Positions 11,856 through 22,877 are shown, counted from the first letter of the stretch. The stretch is DNA of 64,000 bases from Cynocephalus volans (GCF_027409185.1 NC_084469.1:35400793-35464792), one strand, 5' to 3'. Notes: a model not told the origin generated them from the sequence alone. Numbers and translations are program-made.

Positions 11856-12137
11856 ACTCCAAGGTTTCTTTGAGTACTTTTCTGCTATTATTTTTTACAC
11901 TGTAATCTTTGATCTATTGGTAATATTGGTGAAAGGTATTGATCCATATTTTTCCTCAGATGGCTACTCAGTTGTTCCAATAACTTTTATTGACTAATCC
12001 CTCTTTTCCCCACTGATTTATTTTCAAATGATCTATTTTTTAAGTTGTGATAAAAAAATACATAACTTAAAATTTACCATCCTCCATAATGGCCAGCCAC
12101 CAAAAAAAATAAATAAATAAAATTACTATCTTAACCA

Positions 12138-12301
12138 TTTTTTTTTTAAAAGATGACCGGTAAGGGGATCTTAACCCTTGACTTGGTGTTGTCAGCACCA
12201 CGCTCATCCAGTGAGCTAACCGGCCATCCCTATATAGGGTCCAAACCCATGGCCTTGGTGTATCAGCACCACACTCTCCCAAGTGAGCGACAGGCTGGCC
12301 C
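12138..12301 (-). mobile_element. t-SINE (CYN-like) dimer
   Basis: Minus-strand dimer with T tract, 'agatgaccggtaaggggatc', the mid junction 'ggccatccctatatagggt' and the end 'gacaggctggccct'. Confidence 0.88.
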
Positions 12302-13254
12302 TAGCCCAGGTTTCTTATTCCCAAAAGTTACAGCTAAAGTCCTGGGTTGCCAAGGTTTATGCCAGAACCAATCACGGTGGCCTGGAAAATGAAATAGTCT
12401 AATTGGCCAGGCTTGGACTCCATTGCCACCCCAGAAGCACAGAGAGGGATGGGAGGGAGGGAGTGATTGTCAGCCTTTTCCTAACTATGTGGACTAAGAA
12501 TGAGGGAGGAGCTCCCCCCAAAATATGGAGGTGTTATTACCAAAAAAAGAGATGGATGCTGAATGGTCAAAAACAATAGATGTTCACCATGATGGGAGAG
12601 TCCCAGGATCCAAGTCAACTTAGGGAAAAGGCATGGAGCAGTTACCGTAGGACTGACACCCTGCTACCCATCCCCATACAGAGGCACCTGGATTATCTCA
12701 GTTAATCCTCTCCACAATCTCATGAGATACTGTTTTGACCTGAGCCAATTTTGTCCCTTTCATAAGTATCAGTAGCACTTCCCACCCCACCCCCCACTGC
12801 CTGGTAAAAAGTTTGAGAATTCTGCTGTACAGACAAGTATTATTACTGAAAATTAGCAAGCAGGTTCAAACACAGTTCATACAGCATGCTCTTTATGCCT
12901 TGCAGGACGGGTTTACCCGAAGCAGATGTAGTAATCCCCCAGAGGCTGATTTGTTCCCCTCATGGAAGGCATCAAACAATCAGAAATCCCCGGACCCACC
13001 CAAAGCAGGACAGAGAGCTCTTTAGGAATCAAGCCTCAGGGCCATATGTGAGATATTGCAGGCCTTGTTCCTGCAATGGTGAGGAGGGTCTCTCTAAAAT
13101 GTTTGAGCCAGTTCTCATATCCAGAATGCCACTAATTTCACCGATACATCTCTTTGCTGAAACCCATTGATGGCACATTAAAATGACTTCCTATGCTAAT
13201 AATTCCTGGCAAAGCCTCTGGTGTTGACCAACACAGATAGCTGAAGTGCTTTTA

Positions 13255-13405
13255 GTAGCTACTTCTGCAGTGTAGGTGAGAGAACTGAGGCAGAGAGACG
13301 GTAGGTGACTTGCTAACCATCACACAGCCAAGAAAGAGAGAAACTGCACTTGGAACCCGGCAAACAGTCTGGCTCCCCAGTTTGCTCCCATTGTCTTTGC
13401 CTTGA
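13255..13405 (+). repeat. MIR fragment
   Basis: 'gagagaactgaggcagagag' with 'gtgacttgctaaccatcaca' and 'cagccaagaaagagag' follows the MIR order. Confidence 0.55.
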
Positions 13406-13832
13406 GCTAGGGCTCACATAAGTAAGAGCCAGATTGGGAAACCAACAGCATCTAGTTGGTATTTGAAGACCAGAGGTGGATGAAGTCACCCAAGAGTAGT
13501 GATCACCAATATTTAAGGAGAAAGCAGAGGGAATAACCTGGTATTATATCTCCAGTGACTGACACACTGCAGATACTATTTATTGGATGAATCTGAGAAG
13601 GAACAGCCAGAACAGTGGGAGGTAAACCAGAGGAACAATTGTGGAAGTCAAGGGAGAAAGAAGTTCACAAGAGGAGAGTGGTCAACATACGATATCTGAA
13701 AAGAGGTCACGCTCAAGTCTGAGAAGTGACCAAATAAGTCCCCCGTGATGAGCAGTTTCTTGAGATGGTAGGGGCAGGAGTGTGCTAGTGAATGTTTAAG
13801 AATTAATTCTCCAAAAAAAAGTATGTACTTAT

Positions 13833-14093
13833 GGGCTGGCTGGTTAGCTCAGTTGGTCAAAGTGTGGTGCTATAACACTAAGTTCTAAGGGTTCAGATCC
13901 GGGCTGGCCCGTGGCTCACTCGGGAGAGGCCCCGGGTTCGGATCCCATATAGGGATGGCCAGTTAGCTCCCTGGGTGAGCGTGGTGCTGACAACACCAAG
14001 TCAAGGGTTAAGATCCCCTTACCGTTCATCTTTTTTAAAAAATAAAAATAAAGGTTCAGATCCCAGTATTGGCCAGCTGCCAAAAAAAAGACG
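13833..14093 (+). mobile_element. t-SINE monomer split by a younger t-SINE dimer
   Basis: The outer monomer runs 13833-13900 ('gggctggctggttagctcag' start) and resumes at 14053 to end 'ggccagctgccaaaaaaaag'. A dimer (13901-14051) sits in its B box, and 'ggttcagatcc' is repeated on both sides (13890-13900 and 14053-14063). The dimer lacks part of unit one. Confidence 0.88.
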
Positions 14094-14452
14094 TATGTGT
14101 TTATGTATATACATAAGTTTATTATAAATTTTACTGATATAAAGTTTGTGTAGCACAGAATTTACAAATAATAATATATTATTTACTGTAAATTCCATTC
14201 TTGTATCAATGATTTCATAAATGGAGTTGTATCCTAACTACAAGTGTAGTTCCAACATGATTGTTGGTTGATATTTTTATTTACAAGTAAGACAAAAATG
14301 AAACAATGAAGATATATGTTGAAATTTCACTGTTTCCTCAATGACTTGAGTGACTTCTTTGCAGAATCAGATAATAGTTTTCAAATCCTGGGAGAATATT
14401 TCTTCAACTTTTTGTGCTATACAAAATGTAACAGTTACAGACATGACACTTT

Positions 14453-14548
14453 TTTTTTTTTTTTTTAAAGATGACTGGTAAGGGGATCTTAACCCTTGAC
14501 TTGGTATTGTCAGCACCATGCTCTCCTGAGTGAGCCACGGGCTGACCC
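14453..14548 (-). mobile_element. t-SINE (CYN-like), one-unit composite
   Basis: Minus strand, with T tract, 'agatgactggtaaggggatc' and 'gccacgggctgaccc'. Target duplication acagacatgacactt flanks it (14437-14451 and from 14549). Confidence 0.9.
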
Positions 14549-14799
14549 ACAGACATGACACTTTAATCTGCATCACTAACATATTCTCCATCACTTTCTT
14601 AAATCTAGATGATCAACAAAGCCTGATTTGTAGCATTTGCCAATTTCTGTAGTGTAAATACTTCCACCAATGCCTATTTCAAACCACCAATTTGTCCCTA
14701 ATGGGTTGGGAAAAGATGCACAACAGAACATCATTATATAGTATTTCCACCATACAGACACAATAAATGTAAATAACCTCATGAGTTTGTAAAATATGT

Positions 14800-14866
14800 T
14801 ACAACATGAAGGTCAAGGATTTGGATCCCTATACCAGCCAGCTGCCAAAAAAAAAAAAAAAAAAAT
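14800..14866 (+). mobile_element. t-SINE monomer, 5' truncated
   Basis: Only the 3' half remains: 'aaggtcaaggatttggatcc', then 'accagccagctgcc' and an A tract. Confidence 0.75.
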
Positions 14867-15219
14867 TATTAATAAAATAATCAGGAAGTAATGAATTTTG
14901 AGTACTTAAAATATAATTTATTTAATTATAAGTTTACATAACTTAGTTTTTAATAATGGCTGTGTTTAATAGCCGGCTCACAAAGTTCCTGAAAAACAGA
15001 CAGCTGTCTTAAATGGGTAAGCGCACTCCACTGGGTGAGGGTGAAAGGCAGACTGCAAGAGGATGTGATCAAGCCTCTGACCAGGGCCAGCAAAGTCCAC
15101 CCTCCTTGCTTCCCTCACACTCTGCTCGCCTACCTCTCTGCTTCAGCCACACTCCAGGATCTCAGTCAAACTGCTCTTGCAGAAACACTCTTTCTGCCAC
15201 CTTGGGCAAATTAATCCCA

Positions 15220-15420
15220 CTCCATAGCGTCTATAAGTCACCTTTGTAGCACTTACCACACTGGAAATATTACCCTTATCACACTGTCTCTATTAGCTAT
15301 ATGATTTGTGATGACCACAGCTGAGAATGGGTCATATTCAGACTTACTTCCTCACCTCAGTATCTATTACAGTGTTTTGCATATAGTAAGTGCTCAATAA
15401 ATATCCATTGAATGAATGCT
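15220..15420 (+). repeat. L2 3' end
   Basis: 'gcacttaccacactggaaat' followed downstream by 'agtaagtgctcaataaatat' and 'ccattgaatgaatg' is the L2 3' terminus in sense. Confidence 0.6.
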
Positions 15421-15675
15421 AAGGATGAAGGGCTGCCATGAGAAGGGAAAGAGGGAAACGTTATGTGTGTGAGGCATTATCTGAAAGGCATCGCCAGAAA
15501 TCATCTCCTTGGATGCTGTTTGCTTATTTGGAATGATCTAGGCTCCACCATTCAGAGCTGAAAAGTGTGCAGAGAACCTTCCCCAACATACACTGAATCT
15601 GAGAATATTCATCCTGTGACATGATAGAACTTTTGACTCATAATCTGTTTGTATAACACCTTAGCGTGTACTTGT

Positions 15676-15681
15676 TTTATT
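15676..15681 (-). promoter_or_regulatory. TMEM107: Candidate TMEM107 poly(A) signal
   Basis: AATAAA on the minus strand, about 770 bp beyond the 3' end of SNORD118. The human TMEM107 3' UTR is known to run past SNORD118, so this is a reasonable end, but nothing in the sequence proves it. Confidence 0.4.
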
Positions 15682-15990
15682 AAGTTTCTTTTGAACATGT
15701 TCTTACCACGCAGTAGCAAGCGGGGGTGGGGGTGGGGAGGGTGTTTCATCAGACTACTGACTAAACAAAGGGGTGCTTTGCCAGGTTTCTCGGTGGGAGT
15801 TCCAGCCACCAAAGAAGTCCCACCATCAGCAGGTGGCCCTTCTTCACAGGGTGATATGGAAGGCTTGACAATAGACGATCTGCAACACTAAGTACGACTG
15901 ACACAAATGATCATTTTATAGAAAATCGGAGATACGTAAGATGATTCTTTACTCATTCAAGTTTCTGAAATTTAAAAAAGTGGAATACAA

Positions 15991-16158
15991 GGCCGGCCCG
16001 TGGCTCACTCGGGAGAGTGCGGTGCTGATAACACCAAGGCCATGGGTTCGGATCCTATATAGGGATGGCTGGTTAGCTCACTGGCTGAGCGTGGTGCTGA
16101 CAACACCAAGCCAAGGGTTGAGATCCCCTTACCGGTCATCTTTAAAAAAAAAAAAAAA
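15991..16158 (+). mobile_element. t-SINE (CYN-like) dimer
   Basis: Full dimer with the target duplication agtggaatacaa on both sides (ending 15990 and starting about 16161). It lies in the TMEM107 3' UTR region, opposite to transcription. Confidence 0.93.
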
Positions 16159-16448
16159 AAAGTGGAATACAACAAATAACTACGATTACATTACTTAGAA
16201 ATATATACAGTTACAGACATTTACTGGTGAGAAGTGTTTTCTGAAAAAACTGAGAGGTGAGGAAAAGGCCTCTGTACTAAGGAAGCTCCAAGACTAGAAA
16301 AGATAAACCAAACAAAATACTCAGCCGTGACTCACCCAAAAGAACTATCCTGTAAAGTGAGTAACCCGGGACCACCCAAATCACCCACAAACACGTAAAC
16401 GAAGTTCTGACGGTTACTAATGAACAAACACAGAAGATCGTCAGGAAG

Positions 16449-16585
16449 AATCAGACAGGAGCAACCAGGGTGTTGCAAGCCCTGATCACGCAGAGACGTT
16501 AATCACGTATCATGCGAACTCCAATCATCATATTCTATCTGCCCTCCAAACGGAGGTACAGGTAAGGATTATCCCACCTGACGAT
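16449..16585 (-). ncRNA. SNORD118: U8 small nucleolar RNA
   Basis: Box C/D snoRNA needed to process 5.8S and 28S rRNA from pre-rRNA. On the minus strand it begins ATCGTCAGGTGGGATAATCC and ends TGCTCCTGTCTGATT, 137 nt against about 136 in human. Box C TGATGA lies at 16530-16525 and box D CTGA at 16454-16451. The CCTCC...GGAGG hairpin has a changed loop, but both arms still pair. The 3' flank carries CCTGACGAT (complement of 16437-16445), which can pair fully with the first nine nucleotides (16585-16577). It sits in the 3' UTR region of TMEM107, as in human, with its own snRNA-type promoter upstream. The identification is secure. Confidence 0.96.
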
Positions 16586-16626
16586 AAACAAAATCTTGCC
16601 CCTTCCAATATTTGCTAAAAAAGATT

Positions 16627-16829
16627 CCGCTATAAAATAGGGTGAGTATATAATGCATTGTCCGACCAACCGGGTTCTTTAAGGTTCTTCCAATTCTGTC
16701 GTACATTTACTGGCAAATCTTTGAAAGTAATTTTTTTCCATTCGGCTGCCTAAAATGGATAAACAAATTCCTCCCAGAATGCTCCGCTCGCTTAGCTGCA
16801 CAGAGTACTAACCTCGCACTTATTTACAT
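16627..16829 (-). promoter_or_regulatory. SNORD118: snRNA-type promoter of SNORD118
   Basis: Reading upstream from the U8 start (16585): a PSE-like block ACTCACCCTATTTTATAG at about -45 to -62 (complement of 16630-16647), a Staf/ZNF143-like TCCCAGAATGC (16771-16781 on plus) near -190, and an octamer-like ATGTAAAT (complement of 16822-16829) at about -240. The PSE plus distal octamer/Staf layout is the known plan of Pol II snRNA-class genes. The match to each element is by eye. Confidence 0.65.
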
Positions 16830-17188
16830 ATCCCCGCCCACTCACTTCCGCCAGACATCTACCGTAATAACCAAGGTAGAAGCGATGCCTTTTACATGGT
16901 CTGCAGGGATGGAAAACAGCCTCTTTTCTCCAGTAGTTTGGACACCCCAATTGTCCCCTGAAAACTGTGTAAGTCTTGATCTTATATAATATATGATATA
17001 TATTATATTGCAAAGCACTAAATTAAATGCTGATAATCCAGGTTCGGGAGATAATTATCCCAACACTGACATAATCCATCAGAGGCAGTTTCATGGAGGA
17101 CCAAAGCCTATGCCTTCCTTCTTCCAGTAACAGTAAGCGGCCCCTTTCTCCTCCAGCCTTCGTCCTTACGTTCCCGTCATGACGGGGA

Positions 17189-19917
17189 TCAGAAGGGTTT
17201 CTTTTTCAGCCCACAGACGGAGACGAATAATGCCATTTCAGTGACAGCTGGGAGGGCGCTGCGGAAGGTAAGTGGTGGGTTCAGGGGCCATTCCAATATA
17301 AATACCCAAATCTCCAAACCAGAAATCCCACCCTCAAACTGTAGGGGGAGTGGGCTGCCTGGTTAGCTTTCTTGGGAGAGCTGGTGCTTCTAACACTAAG
17401 GTCAAGGGTCTGGATCCCCTTACCGGGCAAAAAAAAGTAGGGAGGCAGATGGTAAGGTGTGTGTGAAACTTCACAAGACTACAGAATGTTGAATGGGTCT
17501 GGTGTATCTCACAGGGAGGAAAGGGCTGGGTGGGGGAAACTTTCAGAGTTTAGGTAAACCTTCCTCCCCCATCCCCAAATATAGGGTGCTACCGCACCTG
17601 CAGAAGACAAAAATGTACCAGTACGTGGTGCACTCCCAACGCTCAAAAATGAAGAAGGACAGGGCCACGGATGCACTACAGTGAGCCCCAATGGCTTAGA
17701 AATGCACCAGAGTCAAGGAAAGTCTTTGGATCGACAGGTAGTGACAGCCCAGAAAAGGCCGGTGATGGCGGTGGCGTCTGCACTTAGGTTCATCTCTTGT
17801 TCTCTCACCATATTGGAAGGGCCAGAGTCAGCAGCCCTGTCTTCTGAGTTTTATAACAGCCATGTGAGTAGAGGCCAGCTTTGAGCCTGCATAGATGGCA
17901 CCCCAGGGTACCTCCACTTCATATCTAGGAGCCAGCCTGGACCCTTCAGGTGAGGTAAGAGTAGGGTACCAGCCAGCCGCACCCCCACAAAAGAAAACAA
18001 AAGAGTAGGCTCCCTTCCTACCCCAGGTTACACAGGAATGCTGACAGTGACTTGATACACTGCTGGAATCACCCTCCAGTGCCCTAGTTTCCTGGTCCAC
18101 AATTCAAGAGCCAAGAGCCTTCTCTGGTCCATGTTCCTCACTTCCTTTGTCTTTTTGAGTTCCCACAGTACTCCTATAGCACAGTGCTTATCAAACTGAA
18201 TTACAGATGTGTCTGTGTGTCTGCCTCCTCCTCAAGGTAGAGAACTATGTTTTACTCTCCTTTTGGGGATCTTAAATGTCTGATGCATAGCAGACGATAT
18301 CAAAAAACAAAAACAAAAAACTGCTCTGACCAGGTCAACTAAATTGTAGTACCTTGGTGTCCTCAGAGCATTGGGACAGGAACTAGATATGCAAAGACAC
18401 AGCCCTCCCCATCTCTGAAGAAGATACTTCAGCCTGTGCCCTTTGACTCCTAAATATCGGGATAACAGATCTGTTCATACATATTCTCAAAGTCCTATCT
18501 GTGTAACTATTGGGACAAAAATGCCTTTCATCTCTCATTGGCCTCTGGAAAATAACATTTCTCTGAAAGGAATGTCGGTGTCTCACGAGGATTTCCCAAG
18601 ATATGTTTATGGGAGCTCTTTCTTGATTTACCTTTGGTTTGCACCTCTTTTAATCAATGGACTAGGACAGAATTTTCACACGTGATTGTCTGCCTAACTT
18701 GTGAATTATATCTAACATAACTTATGCTGAGAGATTCTAATAAATAAATAAATAAATTGTAGTGCCTTGAGAGATCTGGGATAAGTCAGTAATAATGTCT
18801 GCATGTCCTGGAAAATATTATCACATGACCATTTTTACTTAAAAGCAGACATGGTGGCACCAGAAAGTCATAAAATAACCTAGAATGCCTCTTGTAATTC
18901 TTAGCCTAGATCCTTGCATGTAGGATGTAACCTAGTAACAATCCCAAATTTATATGTCATGTACAGCCAATAGAAAAACTGATGAAGTGATAAGTCAGGG
19001 CTGTCCTCTCTCTCTCCTTTGATTCTTCCCCCTTCTTGTGATTATAAAATGTTCAGCTCTGCTGGCCCTCTTGAGAACGCATTCCTCAGGGTGACTTGAC
19101 CTATGCATTTCCCCTGCTGCACTTGTCACACTGACTAATAAATTCTATGCTTTATATGTTCCGCCTCAGTTTCTTTCAGGTCGACACAGGGCTTAACCAA
19201 TGCTTGAAGATTGTATTAAATCCCTCACACTGTCTAAGAAGATCTTTCAACTGGAGAGTTTGTTTGCCGGCTAGAGCAGACACTATTGTGCCAAAAAGGC
19301 TTAGGTAGGTGGTGAAGGGTGTGGTGGTGTAAATGGATCGTGTGGGAAAGATGGGCAGGCAGAAAGGATACAGATGAGGCTCTGCGTGCTGTTGAACATG
19401 GAAACTCCTGAGAGGAAACCAGCCAGCTCCACTGCAAAGAGGCCCAGGGTGACAGAGAGAGCTGCCACCAGCCTGCAGAGAGAAAAGGGATTGGTTCAGG
19501 CCTTCTAGACTTCTTCTAGGACCCCTCCACTCCCACCACCTCTTTATTCTGACCACCCCACCCCAACAGCTCACTGAATGTCCTGCTTCTCATACTCCTC
19601 GGGGGTGAACTTGAGAGGCAGGCAGGCCTGGATGTTGCTGTCCTGGGAGGGCGCGGGGGGCGGGGAGCAGAAAAAGAGCAGTGAAAAAGGGGCAGGCTTC
19701 GGGGCAGGCCTGGGGGCGGTGGGGAGTGGGAGGCCCCAAGTGGGGAAGACCCTTAGGGAAGGAGCAGGGTTGGGCTGGGTCCGCTCCGAGATGGGAATGG
19801 GGGACGAAGGAGGGCAGACGAGGTGCTTACCCGGGACCAGAATAAGGTAATGACGACCACCAGATGCGCCAGGAGCGTCAGGAAGCGAGAGGGCACGAGC
19901 CCCGAGACCCGTCCCAT
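17189..19917 (-). CDS. TMEM107: Transmembrane protein 107 (ciliary transition zone)
   Basis: Tetraspan protein of the ciliary transition zone (MKS module), needed for ciliogenesis and ciliary membrane composition. Minus-strand coding exons: 19917-19831, 19642-19575, 19472-19372, 17694-17598 and 17258-17189, all with GT/AG borders; the total is 423 nt, 140 aa plus stop, the human length. Exon 1 encodes MGRVSGLVPSRFLTLL with the first membrane segment; exon 2 the DSNIQACLPLKFTPEEYEKQ loop; exon 3 the LVAALSVTLGLFAVELAGF segment; exon 4 IGAHCSASVALSFFIFE and the WECTTYWYIFVFC segment; exon 5 ends EMALFVSVCGLKKKPF. The last exon reads VSVCG where human, as recalled, reads VTVFG. Intron 3 (17695-19371) is enlarged by an LTR-like fragment and a retroposed insert. 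The start is the conserved MGRVSG. Confidence 0.96.
17349..17437 (+). mobile_element. t-SINE monomer in TMEM107 intron 4
   Basis: 'gggctgcctggttagctttc' start, 'aacactaaggtcaagggtct' and 'ggatccccttaccgggc' end plus a short A tract. It lies between coding exons 5 and 4, antisense to the gene. Confidence 0.8.
18357..18753 (+). mobile_element. Unidentified retroposed insert (~400 bp) in TMEM107 intron 3
   Basis: A block bounded by 16-bp near-perfect direct repeats, aaattgtagtaccttg (18341-18356) and aaattgtagtgccttg (18754-18769). Its right end is 'ttctaataaataaataaata', an AATAAA-like signal running into an A-rich tail. This is the signature of L1-machinery retroposition in the plus orientation. 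I do not recognise the body. An 80-codon open frame (18443-18685) starts MTPKYRDNRSVHTYS but has no known match by eye. It could be a 3' UTR retrocopy or an unknown SINE-like element. Confidence 0.6.
18770..19183 (+). mobile_element. LTR-like fossil fragment in TMEM107 intron 3
   Basis: AATAAA-type signal at about 19136-19141, a GT-rich stretch after it and a terminal 'tcagtttctttca', resembling the 3' part of an ERV1-class LTR. There is no internal gene. The left edge and family are uncertain. Confidence 0.4.
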
Positions 19918-20460
19918 GGCTCTGGGGGACAGGGGCACTACCGGGAGCAGAGGCCGTGGTCTCTGAGGCTGGAAGTTAGGAGACGGTCACTCCTGAAGTC
20001 TCCCTGGCTAGCGGGCAAAATCCCGACGTTCGCCTCCTTCCCGCGCGCTCAGGCACCGCCCAGTTGCCTTGGCAACCGTGTACGCGGGCGCTGCGCCTCG
20101 TTCTCTGAAATTCTCGCGAGAGTTGTAAAGTCTCCCGCCGCCGCGGGCGTCTGGGAGGATGCTGGTCAGGAGGGGAGATGTTCCGGCCCGGGGCTGAGCC
20201 ACGGGCTAGGTCCCCTGAAGCATCCGAGCCGTCTGCCCCTCAGAGGGTGCGATGCGCCGTGGCTCCGCACCCCGAATCTGCCCACTCAGGGCCTGCGAGC
20301 GGAAACCCGCCCCGCCCTAGCCCAGGGCCCCCCTTCCTCCGGGATGCCAGTTCCGGAAGCGGCGCGGCCCCCTGCCCCGCCACATCGCTCATGGTGACCC
20401 TCCGCGCAAGGGTTGCCCACCCGGGACAGCTACCACTGCCACGGCGGGCCTAGGTCACCG
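19600..20460 (-). promoter_or_regulatory. TMEM107: TMEM107 CpG-island promoter
   Basis: CpG-dense sequence spans TMEM107 exon 1 and about 500 bp upstream, including 'gcctcgttctctgaaattct' and 'cgcgagag' around 20095-20121. No TATA box is evident. Long open frames on the plus strand are GC-driven. Confidence 0.6.
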
Positions 20461-21100
20461 CCATGTCCAAAGCACAGACACTCCACCTTCCCCTCCTCCG
20501 CATCCCTTAGCTTCCCACTGCCGGGCGCCGAAGGAGACCAGGGAACCGAATGAACGTGGAGAAGCGGGTGTCCCTAGATTGTCCCGCAGTCACATACTGT
20601 CATGGAGCCCTTGGTTGTCCGAGGACCCCAGACCTGAACCTTGAGAAACACTATGATTTCCTCAGACAACTTTGCTCAGTTTGGTGAGGGATTTGCAGAA
20701 TGCAGAAAGCGGCCAGCTCCCTGGAGCCAGGATGTGGATGACAGGCGCGTTTCAGCAGCGGAGTGCAGCAGGGGCGCCTGGAAGGAGGACGAGGGAGGAA
20801 CGGAGGAGGCGAATGGGACCGTGCCTGCGTTCCTGGGAGGCTGGGAGCTGGCCGGGACGCAGACTTATCTCTCTGAGGTGCCATGCCCCCGGCACTGCCC
20901 GGCTACAGAACCTCTTACTACCGGCCACCTCACTGATCTTTGGGCCTCTGCGGGTATCCCTGCAGATCTGAAAGCTCTTGCCGACCTCCCTGCTCACAGT
21001 CAAGTCTCATCCTAAAGGGACCTCCCTGCCGGTTTCCCAGGAGAACAATCTCTACCCCGCTGAGTGCCTTTAACCAGTCTAAACTACAAGCCCGAGAGGC
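20460..21100. other. Upstream flank of TMEM107, no gene seen
   Basis: Moderately GC-rich, non-repetitive. Short open frames on both strands have no recognisable product. Confidence 0.4.
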
Positions 21101-21104
21101 ATTT

Positions 21105-21290
21105 CTCATTCATTCATTTAACAAATATTTATTGACCCCCTAGTAAGTGCCAGGCATTGTGCTGGGCTCTGGGAGTACACTGGTGAACAAAAGTGCCTAC
21201 CTTCCTGGAGTTTATGTTCTAGTCAGGGAGACTGACAACAAACATACGAACAGATAAATCTGCAAGGTAACAGTTGCTATAAATAAATTT
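21105..21290 (-). repeat. L2 3' end, antisense
   Basis: 'cattcatttaacaaatattt', then 'gtgccaggcattgtgctggg' and 'acactggtgaacaaaagt' is the reverse of an L2 3' terminus. Confidence 0.7.
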
Positions 21291-21559
21291 TTTAAAGAGA
21301 AACACTAGAATAATATGACCAAGAAAAGCTCTTTGGAAATGGGCCATTTGTACTTTGTTTTAGGGAATTTGGCCAAAAATGAGAGGAAATGCATTTCTCT
21401 CTTTCAGGTCCCCAATGTAACAAATGTATTTCCTTTTTCTAAACCAGTGAATGAAAAGATTCAGAACTCAAAAAAATCAAAGGTTTTGGTCAAGATCATG
21501 AAAGACAAAGACCAAAGAGCTCTTCCAAATTAAGAGAGACTAAAGAGAGGTGACAAATT

Positions 21560-21960
21560 TGACCTGACAAATTTACTGTGTCATCCTGGACCAGGGGGGA
21601 AAAAAAACCTTTTTTCTTTTACTATTAAGGACAGTAGTGGAACAATTGGCAAAATTTGAATAAGGTTTGTGGCTTAGGTAATAGCATTGTGTCAGTGTTA
21701 ATTTCTTAATTTTTGTTAATTGCACTGACTTTATGAAAGAGACTGTCCTTGTTAGAAAATACACACTGAAGTACCTAGCAGTAAAGGGGCATATGTCTGC
21801 AACTTAGTCTCAAATGGTTTAGAAAAAATATGTTTCTGTATAGAAAGAGCATGATAAAGCAAGCGTGATCTGGGTGAAGGAACATTGAAATTCTTTGTTA
21901 TTTTTGCAACTTTTCTGTAAATCAAATTACTTTTTAAAAAAAACCTTTCAAACAGTAAAC
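21560..21960 (+). repeat. L1 3'-UTR-type fragment
   Basis: Same family as 11225-11855: 'caattggcaaaatttgaata', 'gtcagtgttaatttcttaat', 'aaatacacactgaagtacct' and 'tttttgcaacttttctgtaa'. Confidence 0.5.
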
Positions 21961-21997
21961 CTTCAAGTTTTCCTTTTGAGTCTTATATAGTATTATC

Positions 21998-22044
21998 ATC
22001 TCAGCACCACGCTCTCCCAAGTGAGCTAACTGGCCTGCCCCCCT
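21998..22044 (-). mobile_element. t-SINE fragment
   Basis: Only the 5' end of a minus-strand unit: 'tcagcaccacgctctcccaa' and 'gtgagctaactggcc'. Confidence 0.65.
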
Positions 22045-22095
22045 TATATAGTATCATCAAGACATGAAATTACATTATAAAAAAAAGAAGGAATG

Positions 22096-22268
22096 GGGCT
22101 GGCCCATGGCTCACTCGGGAGAGTGCGGTGCTGATAGCACCGAAGGCCATGGGTTCGGATCCTACAATGACTGTTTGGTTCAATGGCTGAACGTGGTGCT
22201 CACGACACCAAGCCAAGTGTTGAGATGCCCTTACCAGTCATCCTTTTAAAAAAAAAAAAAAAAAAAAA
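22096..22268 (+). mobile_element. t-SINE dimer (diverged)
   Basis: Starts 'gggctggcccatggctcac' and ends 'cccttaccagtcatcc' plus a long A tract. Unit two is unusually diverged ('ggttcaatggctgaacgtgg'). Confidence 0.88.
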
Positions 22269-22275
22269 GAAGGAG

Positions 22276-22370
22276 GGGGACGGCCCGTGGCTCACTTGGG
22301 AAAGCGTGGTGCTGACAACACCAAGTGAAGGGTTAAGATCCACTTACAGTCATCTTTTTTTTTTTTTTAA
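22276..22370 (+). mobile_element. t-SINE one-unit composite
   Basis: Directly follows the previous SINE tail: 'gggggacggcccgtggctca' to 'cacttacagtcatc', then a T/A tract. The two elements are in tandem, consistent with insertion into the older tail. Confidence 0.85.
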
Positions 22371-22708
22371 AGGAATAATTTCTAGGCTTGAGGGTCCCTA
22401 AATCCTAGAAATTGTTGAACTCCTATATATTGGAGCTACATAATGACATTTTCATGTAAAACAGAGATCTGTAGAAGGCAGCACAGCCTTTTCCTCCTAA
22501 TAGAAAATGTGAACAAGACTTGCTTTTTCATCCCCATAAAATAAAATTTGTCATTGTTTAGACTTTACTGGAGTATAATCACAATTTGTGGTAATGGACA
22601 TGGTGCCATCACATCTTAGGCATGAGTGGTGGCAATTTGCTTTGTACCCCATGAATATTCATAACCAATAAAAACAAAACAAACCATTTTTTAAAAAAGA
22701 AAGAATTT

Positions 22709-22877
22709 GGGCCGGCCCGTGGCTCACTCGGGAGAGTGTGGTGCTGATAACACCAAGGCCACGGGTTCGGATCCCATATGGGGATGGCCGGTTGCTCACT
22801 GGGTGAGCGTGGTGCTGACAACACCAAGTCAAGGGTTAAGATCCCCTTACCGGTCATCTTTTTAAAAAAAAAAAAAA
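22709..22877 (+). mobile_element. t-SINE dimer
   Basis: Near-consensus dimer with an 'aaagaaagaatt'-type target duplication on both sides. Confidence 0.92.

Noticed and set aside
12153-12392. A recurring peptide ([16 protein letters not shown] and relatives) at many places, looking like a gene family
   Set aside because: It is the chance translation of the minus-strand SINE dimer. It appears wherever that SINE does, with no start context or conservation of its own.
15991-16158. Horseshoe bat origin (Rhin-1 SINE) instead of colugo
   Set aside because: Kept as the alternative. The tRNA-Ile-only monomer/dimer design and the MST-like LTR favour a dermopteran, but a species-level search is needed to settle it.
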